Positions 20,601 to 29,711 are shown, counted from the stretch's first letter. The stretch: 64,000 nucleotides of DNA from Pseudoips prasinana (GCA_951640165.1 OX621234.1:24494549-24558548); one strand, 5' to 3'. Translations and numbers: made by a program. The notes: generated by a model from the letters alone, not told the origin.

Positions 20601-23321
20601 GTACATGCCTGTTTAAAATACAACTAATATTAGTTTTGTATAAATCAGGTTTTTTCTTTCTCTGAGTTGAATGTAAACTAAACTTAAGTACTACCTGCAT
20701 AGTGAAGTATTAATTAATAATAAAAAGTATAATATACTTTTTTATAAATTTTCTCTTTAAGGTTGTATTAAAAATTTACAAAAAATTAAGTACGTGAGTA
20801 AATTAAGTCTTGCATTTTGCATCAAATCGTGTTAAACTTGTATAAGGAAGATGGAAGTACGCTTTTAAGGTTTTCGTGCAAGTATTAGGTACATGTCTCG
20901 CTAATAGCCCACTTATAATAACAATACTAACAAAATTCAGTTGCAGTAAGTTTATCCGTACTGTGAAGTGCAGTATGTTCCAAAGCTATCTACGAAAAAC
21001 AAAGATAGATAGAACTAAGCTGCCATAGCCTTACGCCAATCTGACGAATCCTTCGCTATTAAAGATGAAAGAATCTACAAAGTTTGACCAAACCTGTGCA
21101 AGCTGCTATCATCCATGTCCATGGCAAGCCCCCCCATTACTTCTCCATCTTGAACGATAAGATCTAACACAAAAAACTCATTGAACTGCGTTATGTTTTT
21201 GAACTTTGTGCTGTAACCGTATAACGTGTGGAGAAGTGCATGGCCAGTACTGAAAGTAAAGGTTTTAGTTATTTATAATAATACTACAAGAATATAAACT
21301 ATGCTTGACCGTTTAGCTTTTTTTATTCGTCGCATTTGCGTACCAAATCCCTTGGCTAAGGGACAATGCAAGGAAAAGGACAATTTTAAGCGTTTTATGA
21401 AGGTTGTAAGATTTAACTATGTTGTAGGTGTCTATAAAATGTTCAAAATGTTTTAACGTCATGGTCAAAGACACCAATTAAGACTCTGAACTAAAACTAT
21501 GACCACTTAAAATTAAATGTTGGACAGTAACATTATAATAATTTACCGGTCAGCTACAGCGCAAGTTCTCTTGGCAACCGACTTTCCAAAATTCACAGTA
21601 CCTCCACCAAACGGCCTCTGATAGATACGGCCATCTTTGGTCCTTGAAAACGGCATTCCCATATTTTCCAATTCGTACACGCACGATGGGGCCTCTCGAG
21701 TTAGGTAATGAATGGAATCCTGTCAGATTAATAACTATTAAATTAAATATTCAATTCAAAATATCTCGTCCATTTTTATGACTGAGAAAACGTGGTATTT
21801 CCAAGCAGTAGGATTATGTCACAATGTTTGAACAACTAGGTTAGAGAATACGCTTATTCGATTTTGAAACTGACAAAACTATCCAGATTTTATTGTTTTA
21901 CTTTTGTCGTTGGACATATCACATTAATGTAAATAATTAAATACTCGCCTGATCTCCTAACCAATCTGATCCTTTAACGGTGTCGTAGAAATGGAATTTC
22001 CAATCGTCTTCATGCATGCTCCCTGTAGAGCAAAACAAATCAGACGTAATATATTTACATATTTTTATGTTTTAGGGTATTGAGTCAATTAAGCCCAGTA
22101 AAGCGGTTTAAAGCCATTGCCAACTACGACGACGTTACGATGCACTTCACACACAACCAACTAAGAAAAAATTACCTGAACTTGCATACCGAACGGTTGA
22201 ATAGGTTTATGGCATAAAGGAAACCACGAACTTATTACGATCTCATCAGAGATGAATGTGGATGGTGCCCACGCGGTATGTCGTCAGCACATTGTCAACA
22301 GACTTTTCAGCACATTCGTTAAGCGGCTAAAGAAGCGTTCCTTCACCGACTGCTTAATGCCCAACAAGGACACCTAGACACTCCGACAAATCAAGGTATT
22401 TCATAATCATCTCTGAAAGTTGTATTTTTTTATATTCACTGATCTGCCCCTCTGCACATCAATAAGCCCGCATATTCTACACCGAATTACATACCAATAT
22501 CACTACTAAATCTTTCTGTAAAGTGTAGTAGGGGTACGAAATTTAATTTGTTTGGTGCATAAATAAAACTTGATATCATCCAGATACAGAAGATGAGAAA
22601 TAGGCTCACGTTCCCTCCGCACCTGGTAAAATAGCCCAGAATCCTTGAGCACAGCGCTCTGAACATTCAAGAACTGCCAAGCCGCAATGGACTCAAACTG
22701 AATTTTGCCTTGCTCAATCTTTTTTTATTATTATCACCAAGACGCTGAACGCCAGGCATGCTATCATTTTAATTTCAAGGTACCCGGAGCTTTTTAAGTT
22801 AACATTTATCAGAATTTACTGGAGTTGAAAACTATTAGATTTCATACTAAAATTTTTGATGCCAAATAGCTACTAGTCATACACATAGATACACAGTCAA
22901 AATTATTGCAGATTTTGCCGAAAAGAAATACAAGCAATAGCTGCTGAAAACTACTATTATGTACATATATCAAATAATACCAATAGCTGCATTCATTCCT
23001 CCTTGAGCTGCAATAGTGTGGGATCTGGTAGGAAACAGCTTGGACACCAAAGCTACAGTGAAGTTGTTCTCAGCAAGGCCTACCGCAGCACGGAGGCCTG
23101 CGCCGCCCGATCCGATGATCAAACAATCATAGGTATGGTCTTGTATTGTGTATGAACCATGGCGATAGGCATCTGACAATAGAAGAATAAAAAACAAACA
23201 TTGAATTTACAGATGATAAAGTTATTACTAGCGTTAAGCTCCTAGAAATAAATAACTGACCTTTCAGAGGCAATTGCCATTTAATGTGCCTAGCTAATAA
23301 TCCAAATGCTTTCTGAAACAT
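8488..23321 (-). CDS. SdhA: Succinate dehydrogenase flavoprotein subunit (SdhA family), complete 12-exon gene, probably a diverged paralogue
   Basis: Complex II flavoprotein: oxidises succinate to fumarate in the mitochondrial matrix and passes electrons via FAD to the iron-sulfur subunit. I joined 12 minus-strand exons; each junction keeps frame and splice sites (one donor is GC), giving 1911 coding bases, 636 residues plus stop, against about 660 for animal SDHA. Seen: short basic presequence (1-20), dinucleotide motif GSGGAG (41-46), FAD-linking His72 in RSHT, QFHPTG with His269, TEG with Thr281, Arg313 in SRDVV, His380 in VHYTMGG, Arg423 in NRLGAN, and a C-terminus with HWRKH and SYRPV. 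These match the active residues of E. coli SdhA (H45, H242, T254, R286, H354, R399), so the enzyme should work. Oddities: residues after FGG read [14 protein letters not shown] where animal SDHA is nearly invariant, one residue is missing between GEA and HGANR, and exon 10 is weakly conserved. I infer a paralogue of the housekeeping gene, but cannot prove a second copy from this window. Introns run from 88 to 3198 bases. Confidence 0.92.
8723..8760. repeat. Perfect 15-bp hairpin in the last SdhA-like intron
   Basis: TATATAGCCAAAGTC (8723-8737) and its complement (8746-8760), 8-base loop, about 80 bases upstream of exon 12's acceptor. Confidence 0.9.
9353..9423. repeat. 32-bp hairpin (30 of 32 paired), 7-base loop
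   Basis: Arms 9353-9384 and 9392-9423. In intron 11 of the SdhA-like gene. Confidence 0.92.
9718..9953 (-). CDS. SdhA: SdhA-like exon 11
   Basis: Residues 507-585. Contains [16 protein letters not shown], then [20 protein letters not shown], matching the SDHA ESRGAHAREDY region. Acceptor TTGTAG|CT, donor CAG|GTATTG (phase 0). Confidence 0.9.
10570..10800 (-). mobile_element. Jockey/CR1-type LINE, C-terminal fragment
   Basis: Minus-strand frame reads [20 protein letters not shown] then LYNKFPL, the pattern typical of the last residues of insect Jockey/CR1 ORF2. Truncated on both sides; lies in intron 10. Confidence 0.6.
11555..11699 (-). CDS. SdhA: SdhA-like exon 10 (least conserved)
   Basis: Residues 459-507. 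Begins [18 protein letters not shown], aligning with the NAGEES...LDKLR segment of SDHA, and continues [19 protein letters not shown]. Placed by splice signals (TTTTCAG and GAAG|GTGTGT), phase and position as well as by its weaker similarity. Confidence 0.88.
12066..12310 (-). repeat. Family A repeat (shares 3' end with RTE LINE)
   Basis: One of five copies (also 20369-20490, 25418-25720, 29966-30215, 55876-56110). Common words: CCCAAAGAC, GCCACACTTGGCAGACG, CGCAGTTTGATGGTCATAG, CCACGGGATGAAATGGGGT. Read on the minus strand it would end in CAGCAGTGGACG plus (ATG)n in the better copies. Lies in intron 9. Confidence 0.75.
12684..12878 (-). CDS. SdhA: SdhA-like exon 9 (NRLGAN motif)
   Basis: Residues 394-458. 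Contains [13 protein letters not shown] and [19 protein letters not shown] with Arg423 (E. coli Arg399). One residue shorter than animal SDHA between GEA and HGANR. Acceptor ATATCAG; donor GAT|GTACGT keeps phase 0 into exon 10. Confidence 0.92.
12985..13690 (-). mobile_element. Jockey-type LINE, 3' fragment
   Basis: Minus frames contain [27 protein letters not shown], then [37 protein letters not shown] and [13 protein letters not shown], the well-known end of a lepidopteran Jockey ORF2. The 3' UTR (GGTCCACCTTCGACC on the minus strand) ends near an A-rich stretch at 12990. Deletions and frame shifts: inactive. In intron 8. Confidence 0.8.
14563..14596. repeat. Perfect 34-bp palindrome without loop
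   Basis: AACTTGCCGATTTTCTT followed directly by its exact reverse complement. Confidence 0.95.
14863..14906. repeat. About 21-bp hairpin (two mismatches)
   Basis: CACAACGCAAAAAATGTGGG faces CCCACATTTTGCGCGTTGTG with almost no loop. Confidence 0.85.
15898..16044. mobile_element. MITE M1, copy 1
   Basis: About 147 bases with inverted ends of about 40 bases: TGTACAGACGCCAGCACATC on the left and its near complement on the right. A second copy lies at 17713-17858. TA is a plausible target duplication, as for Tc1/mariner MITEs. It sits 32 bases beyond the donor of exon 8. Confidence 0.85.
16077..16276 (-). CDS. SdhA: SdhA-like exon 8 (HYTMGG motif)
   Basis: Residues 327-393. Contains [21 protein letters not shown] and [14 protein letters not shown] with His380 (E. 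coli His354). Acceptor TATTTTAG, donor GAG|GTATTA (phase 0). A second MITE begins about 32 bases past the donor. Confidence 0.93.
16560..16640 (+). repeat. SINE 3' tail fragment
   Basis: CTGCTTAGTTTGGGATTAGA followed by GGCCGTATGTGAATAATG also occurs at 63660-63712 with small changes, and is related to the tail of the SINE at 57.6 kb. Confidence 0.55.
16831..17201. mobile_element. MITE M2 next to exon 7
   Basis: Ends TAAAGCCGGGTACTCATTAG and its exact complement; the inverted homology continues less perfectly inwards (GCGAACTGTAAC). The interior is rich in GTAACGGTTAC-like words on both strands. 371 bases, TA ends. Its right end is about 20 bases from the donor of exon 7, so it lies almost on the splice signal. 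Confidence 0.88.
17223..17387 (-). CDS. SdhA: SdhA-like exon 7 (TEG and SRDVV motifs)
   Basis: Residues 272-327. Contains [15 protein letters not shown] and RFMEKYAP, then [11 protein letters not shown] with Arg313, the proton-shuttling Arg286 of E. coli SdhA. The donor AGCG|GTATTA lies only about 20 bases from the end of a MITE inserted in the following intron. Confidence 0.93.
17713..17858. mobile_element. MITE M1, copy 2
   Basis: Same element as 15898-16044: GACGCCAGCACATCAAGCTG, CCCAATCTGTCAAATTT, TTGAAAATCTATAAAAGAA, then the inverted end. In intron 6 of the SdhA-like gene. Confidence 0.85.
18040..18320 (-). repeat. Family C repeat
   Basis: Minus-strand copy of a repeat also found at 44232-44320, 45755-46060, 61122-61192 and 63290-63345. 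Shared words: TTTATTCACGTAGACTT, GCGCTTGTAAATAGTC, GATATTTAGGTACAC. Unclassified; a fragment is also at 20015-20060. Confidence 0.65.
18775..19038 (+). mobile_element. tRNA-derived SINE
   Basis: Starts with a tRNA-like head: A box TGGTCTAGCGGTAG (18780-18793) and B box GGTTTAAATCC (18823-18834), followed by a non-tRNA body (CAGCCCGAAGTCTGGCAATC) and ending at a hairpin. The head lacks a convincing closed acceptor stem and 3' end, so it is not called as a tRNA gene. In intron 6. Confidence 0.75.
19040..19085. repeat. Perfect 21-bp hairpin, 4-base loop, at the SINE end
   Basis: Arms 19040-19060 and 19065-19085, GC-rich (CGGCCGAATTTCGGCCACGG), loop CGCC. Confidence 0.95.
19090..19345 (+). mobile_element. 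CR1/Jockey-type LINE 3' fragment
   Basis: Frame reads [16 protein letters not shown], then [15 protein letters not shown] and a stop near 19280, the same C-terminal pattern as the copies at 44.4 and 51.8 kb (IRFYNKLP, YYKISDYLSDK). AT-rich 3' UTR follows. Confidence 0.65.
19610..19668. repeat. 26-bp hairpin (23 of 26 paired)
   Basis: Arms 19610-19635 and 19643-19668 around a 7-base loop, ACGTGCAAAAGTG at the base. Confidence 0.88.
19801..19958 (-). CDS. SdhA: SdhA-like exon 6 (catalytic His)
   Basis: Residues 219-272. Contains [24 protein letters not shown]-type TGDG, and EFIQFHPTG, whose His269 matches the substrate-binding His242 of E. coli SdhA. Acceptor is ATTACAG|GTTTC, donor ACAG|GTACGA (phase 1). 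Confidence 0.93.
20369..20490 (-). repeat. Family A repeat, short copy
   Basis: ATCATGTCAGCCAAAGTACG, CCACTGCTGGACAAAAGCC and CGCCACGCTTGGCAGACGGG. The part up to GCCTTCCCAAAGAC is what the RTE LINE also carries at its 3' end. Confidence 0.75.
21094..21249 (-). CDS. SdhA: SdhA-like exon 5
   Basis: Residues 167-219 (split). Starts with the conserved [12 protein letters not shown] and continues [19 protein letters not shown], the region preceding the AKNT motif in SDHA. Acceptor CTTTCAG, donor ACAG|GTTTGG (phase 2). Confidence 0.9.
21547..21719 (-). CDS. SdhA: SdhA-like exon 4
   Basis: Residues 110-167 (split). Contains [22 protein letters not shown], conserved, then the diverged segment [19 protein letters not shown]; the usual animal form at this point has FGKGGQAHR and a run of cysteines. 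Phase 0 acceptor TCTGACAG, phase 2 donor CCG|GTAAAT. Confidence 0.9.
21949..22022 (-). CDS. SdhA: SdhA-like exon 3, followed by a GC-AG intron
   Basis: Residues 85-109, ending [16 protein letters not shown], identical to animal SDHA over most of this stretch. Acceptor is TCTACAG. The only donor that keeps the reading frame is CAG|GCGAGT, a non-canonical GC donor. The next GT downstream would shift the frame of exon 4. Confidence 0.88.
22080..22800. other. Unclassified sequence in SdhA-like intron 2
   Basis: Less AT-rich than neighbouring intron DNA; small degenerate open frames, no family recognised. Confidence 0.35.
22981..23172 (-). CDS. SdhA: SdhA-like exon 2 (FAD-binding, flavinylation His)
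   Basis: Residues 21-85. It holds [18 protein letters not shown], the Rossmann FAD-binding start, and [15 protein letters not shown] with His72, to which FAD is covalently attached in this family. Acceptor is TTGTCAG; donor is ATTG|GTATTA (phase 1). Sequence match to SDHA is very strong here. Confidence 0.93.
23261..23321 (-). CDS. SdhA: SdhA-like exon 1 (start codon, targeting presequence)
   Basis: Encodes residues 1-20, starting MFQKAF and ending in QLPLK: Arg, His and Lys, no acidic residue, as expected for a mitochondrial presequence. It ends in phase 1 at donor AAAG|GTCAGT. The split codon G|AT with exon 2 gives Asp21, which opens the conserved DAY motif. The presequence is shorter than in typical animal SDHA. 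An upstream non-coding exon is possible but not seen. Confidence 0.85.
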
Positions 23322-24760
23322 ATAAATAATATTATTTTATAACATTTCGAAAAAGAAATAGTTACATCTTTAGGTTTCAATTAAATTTAAGGCTTCTCCC
23401 ACACGTATTTAGAGCACGTATTTCACGTGAATTTTGTGATGTACTAAATAATTGAGATACATACCTTTGCATGTATAACAAGCATGTTTTACAAATAGTT
23501 TTCTAATTATTGTTTTATAATTTTATGTCAAATTATGACAAATAATAGATTTAAATTTCCATAGACAACGTAGAGCACAATCTCTGTTGTAACAAGCAAC
23601 CTTTTTATAACCAACGAATAACTCACAATAAGAGCCCAGGTGCACATTTTTAAAACGCGCCGTCGAAGTGCGTTTTGGTAGCGCACGTCGACGGCGCGCT
23701 TTTATCCTACAGAGCTGCGTTAAACACGTGGTGTACGTAGGCTTCATATTAATCAGCTAAAATTATAATAAAAATATTGTATATTTAATAACTAACCAAC
23801 CGAGCTTCACGTTTTCAAATCACATGCCTATGTCTATCTATCCAATTTTAATCTTTTATTGGTGGAGTTTATCCCATTGCTTCCTTTTTTACCAATAGTT
23901 TTGACTTCTTGTTATGACCCTACTTCTTTTTTCCGTTCTGCTTCTTTATCACTAGGCTCTGGCGGCCGGGGGAAAACAGAAGGATACTCGGTGCGAAATT
24001 AAATCACTAGAGGGAAGTTTTAAGGCTATGCGTCTCATATGTAAGCATTATTAAACTTATTGATATTTTTAATATTACAATCTATGCATAATAAAATAAA
24101 TCTGTATAAAATTCGTTACTGTACAACGAAACAAATCTAAAAAAAAACTTGTGTGTACTTATGTACACGCGTTAGAAGTTATACTTCTTAATATACAACT
24201 TGAACATAGTTATCAATTTTCATACCACCTAGAACTAACTTCATGCTGTTAAATTTTTTGGTGTCGGTTTGCGCGCGCATCGTAAAAATTAACACTCATC
24301 ATTTTTCTCCATCGCGCCAAAAGAAGTATAACTTCAAAAATGCAACGGTGTTAAAGGATAAACAACAGAACCCATTTCCATCACTTTTGGAATTTTTGTC
24401 TGTTTATCTGTTTGTCTGTGCACGCACCACGTAAAAAGTACGAAGCCAATGTTGATAAATTTTAAACGTTAAGATGACACGCAACTAGGAGTACTACCTG
24501 GTTTTATCCCAATCAGTTCACTCTATCACGAGATATTAGATTTTAAAGTCTTCAAGAAGAAAAACAACACACAATTTAAGAACTAATGTTGATAGTTGAC
24601 ATATTCGTAGTGCATGTGACGTCATTTTTCTGAATCGTGGTGTTATGATTTTCCGCGGAAGAATGACGCCCGCCCGTGTTTGCATATTTCATGGGTTGCT
24701 TAGGGTCTTGAATGTTCTGAATTGTTTCGACAAAAGGCTTGGTTGTCTGAACATTTGTTG
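23322..24760. promoter_or_regulatory. Upstream region of the SdhA-like gene
   Basis: Expected to hold the minus-strand promoter. Seen: an E-box CACGTG at about 23432, a hairpin at 23651-23704, and a TGACGTCAT (CRE-like) word at 24618. None is placed relative to a known start site, so function is inferred only from position. Confidence 0.3.
23651..23704. repeat. GC-rich hairpin, about 21-bp arms
   Basis: TAAAACGCGCCGTCGAAGTG faces CGCACGTCGACGGCGCGC with one mismatch and one extra base; about 9-base loop. Confidence 0.85.
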
Positions 24761-24774
24761 TTATCCAATATCCT

Positions 24775-25010
24775 AACTAATCTTATAAATGCGAAAGTAA
24801 CTCTGTCTATCTGTCGCGCTTTCACGCCGAAAACTACTGAACCGATTTAAATAGAATTTGATACACAGATAGTCTTAGAGTCCGAGTAAGAACTTAGGCT
24901 ACGACTTTTTAATGCGAAAAAAGATTTGTAATTGGGGATGGAAAAATTTGTTTGGAAGTATCGTTATTTTTAGAGCTAGAAGCTTGAAACTTATTTTATT
25001 GACTTGATTC
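24775..25010 (+). mobile_element. Lep1-type Helitron fragment
   Basis: CTAATCTTATAAATGCGAAA, then CTGTCTATCTGTCGCGCTTT, CGAAAACTACTGAACCGATTT and ATAGTCTTAGAGTC: the 5' half of a typical lepidopteran Helitron. The 3' CTAG end is missing. Confidence 0.7.
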
Positions 25011-25061
25011 GATATACATAAATATTTTTACTCAAGGGAGTAAAATAACAATAGACGACGC

Positions 25062-25215
25062 GACGGGCCTGTTGGCGTGGTTGGCAAATGCTTGCTTTGC
25101 GCGCCGGAGACGAACACAAGACGGGTTCGATTCCCACCCAGGACAGGTATTTGTGGGCATGAACATGTCTGTTTGTCCTGGGGGGTACCGGCTAAGTTGC
25201 CGAACATCATTTTCG
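25062..25215 (+). mobile_element. tRNA-derived SINE (S1)
   Basis: A box-like TGGCGTGGTTGG and B box GGTTCGATTCC, then CACCCAGGACAGGTATTTGTG and CATGTCTGTTTGTCCTGG. Relatives at 57.6-57.8 kb (-) and 60.6 kb (+). Confidence 0.75.
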
Positions 25216-25417
25216 TTCAAAATGTTAAAGTTGACTTAATCAATCGTTACTGCCAACTGGTGTTACTTGCCAAAAAATGCCATTAACCCGTTTTGGTCCG
25301 ACCCGGAATTTGAACCCATCTGCGTTTGAACGAAATATTGATCATACTTACTACTTGGTACGAAAATGATGTATACTGTGCTAGCAAAACGAACCTGAAA
25401 AAGATATCTTGAAGTAA

Positions 25418-25720
25418 ATTCATCATCATCATCATGTCAGCTGAATAAAGCTTCCGGCTGGACAAAGACATTCCCAAAAGATTTCCACAATAGAGTCGTG
25501 CTGATCATTGGGGGGAGGGAGGATATGCAATAATCACCACGCTTGGCAGAGGAGTTGGCGATCGCAGTAATTATACTGCGATCATCAACCTATCTCAACA
25601 ACTCAGGTCATAGTACAGGTCAGGTCACAGAGACACGCTGCTGCCCGTTCTCTGTATTTCTCTGACATTACTACTTAGTATGACCATAACTTTCAACCAC
25701 TAACGAGGCGTAAGTTAGAC
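25418..25720 (-). repeat. Family A repeat with (ATG)n tail
   Basis: Left edge TCATCATCATCATCATGTCAG is the (ATG)n tail on the minus strand; body includes CACGCTTGGCAGAGGAG, GCGATCGCAGT and CACAGAGACACGCTGCTGCC. Confidence 0.78.
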
Positions 25721-25859
25721 TTTTCCCGTGCGATCTTATCCATATGAATTTTAATTTCCCAAAGTGGAAGTTAATATTCTCCTAAATACACATACATACC
25801 TTAATCTATATTTTGTAATTTATATAGTATATATAGTAGAAGTCGCAATTGGGCTCAAT

Positions 25860-25996
25860 CATATTATAATATTATAAATGCGGAATATATCACGCAAAAA
25901 CTACGGAATCATGATGCACTCTTAGGAATACATATACCCGAATAACACATTTTTTATTAAATTTATCGCGGGTGAAACCACGGGAAGAGCTAGTTA
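25860..25996 (+). mobile_element. Short Helitron fragment
   Basis: Starts ATTATAAATGCGGAA, ends CGCGGGTGAAACCACGGGAAG then AGCTAGTT: CTAG end of a lepidopteran Helitron. Internally deleted. Confidence 0.6.
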
Positions 25997-26388
25997 TATA
26001 TAATTTAGTTTAGCTCTAAGAAACTTGATATTGCATCGCGTTATATTTTACTGCGTCTGACATGCTGTAAGTATCGGAATCGTACACTACACTTCATCGT
26101 TAGGGCTGGTAACGTCTAAGGTGACGGCACACCGAAAGCGTAGAGGAATCGCGGTTTAGCATTATGATCGTGGCAAGTTGCAACCTCGGACTCTTTGAAT
26201 AAACTGATTTCAATAGAAAATAACATGCAGGTTTTAGATATTTAGGATGGTAATTATAAATAAATGCTACAAGCATTTATTTACTACTACTATATTATTA
26301 CTACTACTACACAACATTTAGGGCAGGAAGCCTACTGTAGTTGGTACATACATATCTTTATTCCTTGTTCATACACAATACAAACCGT

Positions 26389-26465
26389 TGAAACATTGTA
26401 TTTACACCTACTACATACAATGTCGTGTCGCCATTGTATGTACTAGGTGTGAATACAATGTTTCA
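26389..26465. repeat. 34-bp hairpin (32 paired), 9-base loop
   Basis: Arms 26389-26422 and 26432-26465, TGAAACATTGTA at the base. Confidence 0.93.
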
Positions 26466-26629
26466 AAACACTATGTCTATGCATGAGACACTGCAGGTAG
26501 AAATAAAACCCGGAAATATCCCAATAACTGTTTTACTGCTTTGAATTCATATGATTTACAAAATGACGTGTTGCTTGGCTGACGACGATAAATAATAGGT
26601 GTATATATACATACAATTAGCAGGAGCTG

Positions 26630-26835
26630 GTAATCCGGGAGGACAAATAATTGTCCTCCCAGAGCTCGTGTTACACACCATGTGGGACCATGGCGTAAAA
26701 GGTGGCATCGGAGCAGCATTCCCGCGTTCCTGGGGCTCTCTTACTAGGCGCCAAGTGAAGTCCACGACAAGTTAGGTTTAGTCGGTGCGAGTCCGATATA
26801 CTTATCCGCAGAAACCTTTTGCGGGTGACATGCGT
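26630..26835 (-). mobile_element. R1-like LINE fragment, second copy
   Basis: On the minus strand GGACTCGCACCGACTAAACC, GTGGACTTC, CCCAGGAACGCGGGAATGCT and CTGGGAGGAC parallel 3590-3740. A short perfect hairpin (GGGAGGACAA, 26637-26660) lies within it. Confidence 0.5.
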
Positions 26836-27369
26836 AGGCATTGCTTTGCCTTATCAAAAAATATGCATACAATGTCTTCTCTATCAGGTCTTGCCCTCAG
26901 TATGTGAAGAAAACTCCTGATTATTTGTATATTCAACGTCTTTGAGCTAGTTTCAAAAGTCAAAAATAGCTTAAATCAACACTAATTTAATCGTAACTTC
27001 AAGCCGAATCCAATCCCAGCCAGCGTATACCGCCGCGAGAGCCGATTGAGCTGTATGTCACCACCTTAAATTGAGTACATCGCCGACTGACAGTGCTCAA
27101 GGAAAAGTTTATTTAAACTCTTAACTGGTACTATGATCACCATTAGATATCAACCGAAGTGAAAGTTACGAGTTTAAAACTTTAGTAAACTTAATTTACT
27201 AACTTTAAATACTTCAAATGTGTATGCATTTAAAGTTTGATAATTAGTTTTAATGTTACAACATTTTAAAAGATATTTTTACTGTTTCTCCTAGTTATTA
27301 GGGATTATCTTCCGTGAGTTTTACCAAGGGTGAAACGAAGGGAGCTAAAACACCGTAGTATTCGTGACG

Positions 27370-28020
27370 TCACTCATTGAGGGATCAACGACATGGGCGA
27401 GGTCCGTTTCGCGCGTGCGCTATAAAGACTATAAGTGACGCAGCTAAAATGAGCCATTTTGTATACTTTATCCTTTCCGCTCAAACATGTTCCAAAAATA
27501 GATTTCGGGAGTTATAAATAGAATGTATAGTAAAATTTTATAATACAAAAATAGTTTAGCAGTTGATAACTCAATATGTTCATAAAACGTGTAAGTGACC
27601 GCATAAACACCGCATTGGAAGTGATCGAGTGTCTCTAGCGTAACAACCACCCACGCCACACGGCCATCCCTCCAACAGACTGCGCTTACCTATAATTACG
27701 CCCGTACTATCGAGTACATTCACTTTAGTACTTCCAATAATTTTTACTGAACTCTTCCAAACTTTTTCTTTTGTATTATATATACATTATAAACTTTGTT
27801 CAAATTTTTGCATATAATTGAATTACGCTCATTGTTATAAATAAAGTGTTTGTGTTTTAAATAAAGTGCTATAAAAATAATATACATATAGTAAAAATAT
27901 ACACCGTCCCCTGCATTTATTTGTGACGACAGTATCTAACCGTGTCAGTGCCTTATTCAGTGCTAGCAATAAAATAGTGCCACACTACTTTATACAAGGG
28001 AGCATACGGAGCGAAGTAAA
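27370..28020 (+). promoter_or_regulatory. Possible promoter and non-coding first exon
   Basis: A CpG-containing patch (GTGACGTCACTC, CGCGCGTGCGC) is followed by GCTATAAAGACTATAAG (27419-27435). Further on, TTATTCAGTGC (27954) resembles the arthropod initiator TCAGT, and the stretch ends in AAAC|GTGAGTATTT at 28020, a strong donor. No start codon in a sensible frame precedes it. Inference only; an inserted element could give the same picture. Confidence 0.25.
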
Positions 28021-28029
28021 CGTGAGTAT

Positions 28030-29230
28030 TTAGAATTAGTTCTAAAGAAATTATTATTAAAATCGATACCAACTCAAACCCTCTCGCAAATTACGTGAAA
28101 GCACGGGAGGATTTGAGGTCGTAAACATTGATCCGAAAAATCGAAATCAGTTCCAATACTCCCAACTAAGTTTGAAAAATGACAGAAAAACTAACACAGT
28201 TCAAAAGTCAGGGTGTTTCTATAGTCGTGTTATATTTTGATTGATATAAATTAATATTACACACCAAGCATTGTTTTATCTAGATTAATTTATAAAAAAT
28301 ACTTTGGTTCAGTTTTCAACTAGATCACATCCAATCCGATGTGCCGGCTAGCAAACACAACCGGGAAGAAAACTTTTTCTTGGCTTCTAAACTACTAAAA
28401 TAACATCCTGCTTTATTTCATAGAGTAGAATAACACTATATTTTTTAGAATTGGCACTTAGTAAGGGATTCTACGTACTTACCTACTTGGTTCTTAGAAT
28501 CGGCAGATACAGAAACGTAAATTGATGTGTGGCGATGTTATACGAAGTTCTGCGAATAACGTCGACATAATATTTAAGTAGAGATCATAGAAGCGTACCA
28601 TCGATTGACTCATTTCTTTTTACTTTATGTTGATTTACGAATATTTTAACGAATAGTACAAGAGATTAGGTGTTGCGATATTCTAAAAATATGGCCGCCT
28701 TTAAGTTTTCATATTTATTCATTTCCGCGCTTTCTACTGGCTTAGGTGTATAATAAGTATTTTATTAAAGTACACTCTAAGAGATATAATTTCACATTAC
28801 TTGTGTCACGGTGTTGACAGACTATGCACCCTTAAATTACGCCAAGTTTAGGGTACATAAGCTGTCAACATTTTTGTCTTTGATTACCCAAAACACCGTG
28901 AGCCGCTTTACGATCGTTACTTCTAAGAAGGACAACGTCTGTGCATGTCAACGTCTGTCCATGCGCCTAAATATCGTAACCCCTTTGAAAAAAACTTACA
29001 ACTTTGAAAACGTTTCTATAGTAGAACATTTTGGCAAATTGTCAAACAATAAATTGCATTCAAAAGCGTTATTTGTTAAAATTGCATAGTATTTCCCTGT
29101 AGCGCTTTTTTATGTAGTTATTGTGAACAATAATTATAAAATACAATTTGTACACAATTTCTTTTTTCCTGAATAAAATAACTTTCTTTGAATAAAAATG
29201 TAGTATCTGTTCCAATTCATCTACTTTACC
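28030..29230. other. AT-rich spacer
   Basis: Contains one short open frame with a signal-peptide look (28691-28753, starting MAAFKFSYLFIS) and a 92-codon open frame at 28811-29089 that I do not recognise. Neither has support beyond being open. Confidence 0.3.
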
Positions 29231-29676
29231 TTATTATTTCTTAAATACCTTCCTCACTGCTTTTGTTGGAGTAGATGAATCACCACCTGTACAAAGTCTC
29301 TTGTGTGGTAGTTGTGCCGGAGAAGAAGACCAGGACCCGGTTATAGCATCCGAGGGAGACTGGGAGCCCTTCCGTCCACCGCTAAAATAACCTTTCCGTT
29401 ACTTTTTTCGAAATAGGATATTTTAATACTGCATCTATCTTTAATTCCTCACTAATTGTTTGTGAAGAAAAAAAAATAAGTTAGTGTGACCTAATTATAG
29501 CACTTATTTTCTTAAGAAAAGAGATTTATCTAATTATAGTTTTCAATTCTAATTTTTTTTAATGAAATCTATTAAACACTGCTCGAATCTTTTCGTTATT
29601 TTCTTGTTTTTATTGCATAGATTATGAAGTGGTAGGTACAAATCAAATGGCAGTATGTTAATTATCGTTTACGTTA

Positions 29677-29711
29677 TACGTTTACTCAAATATGTGCTTT
29701 GAGTAAACGTA
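29677..29711. repeat. Perfect 14-bp hairpin, 7-base loop
   Basis: TACGTTTACTCAAA and its complement around TATGTGC. Confidence 0.9.
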
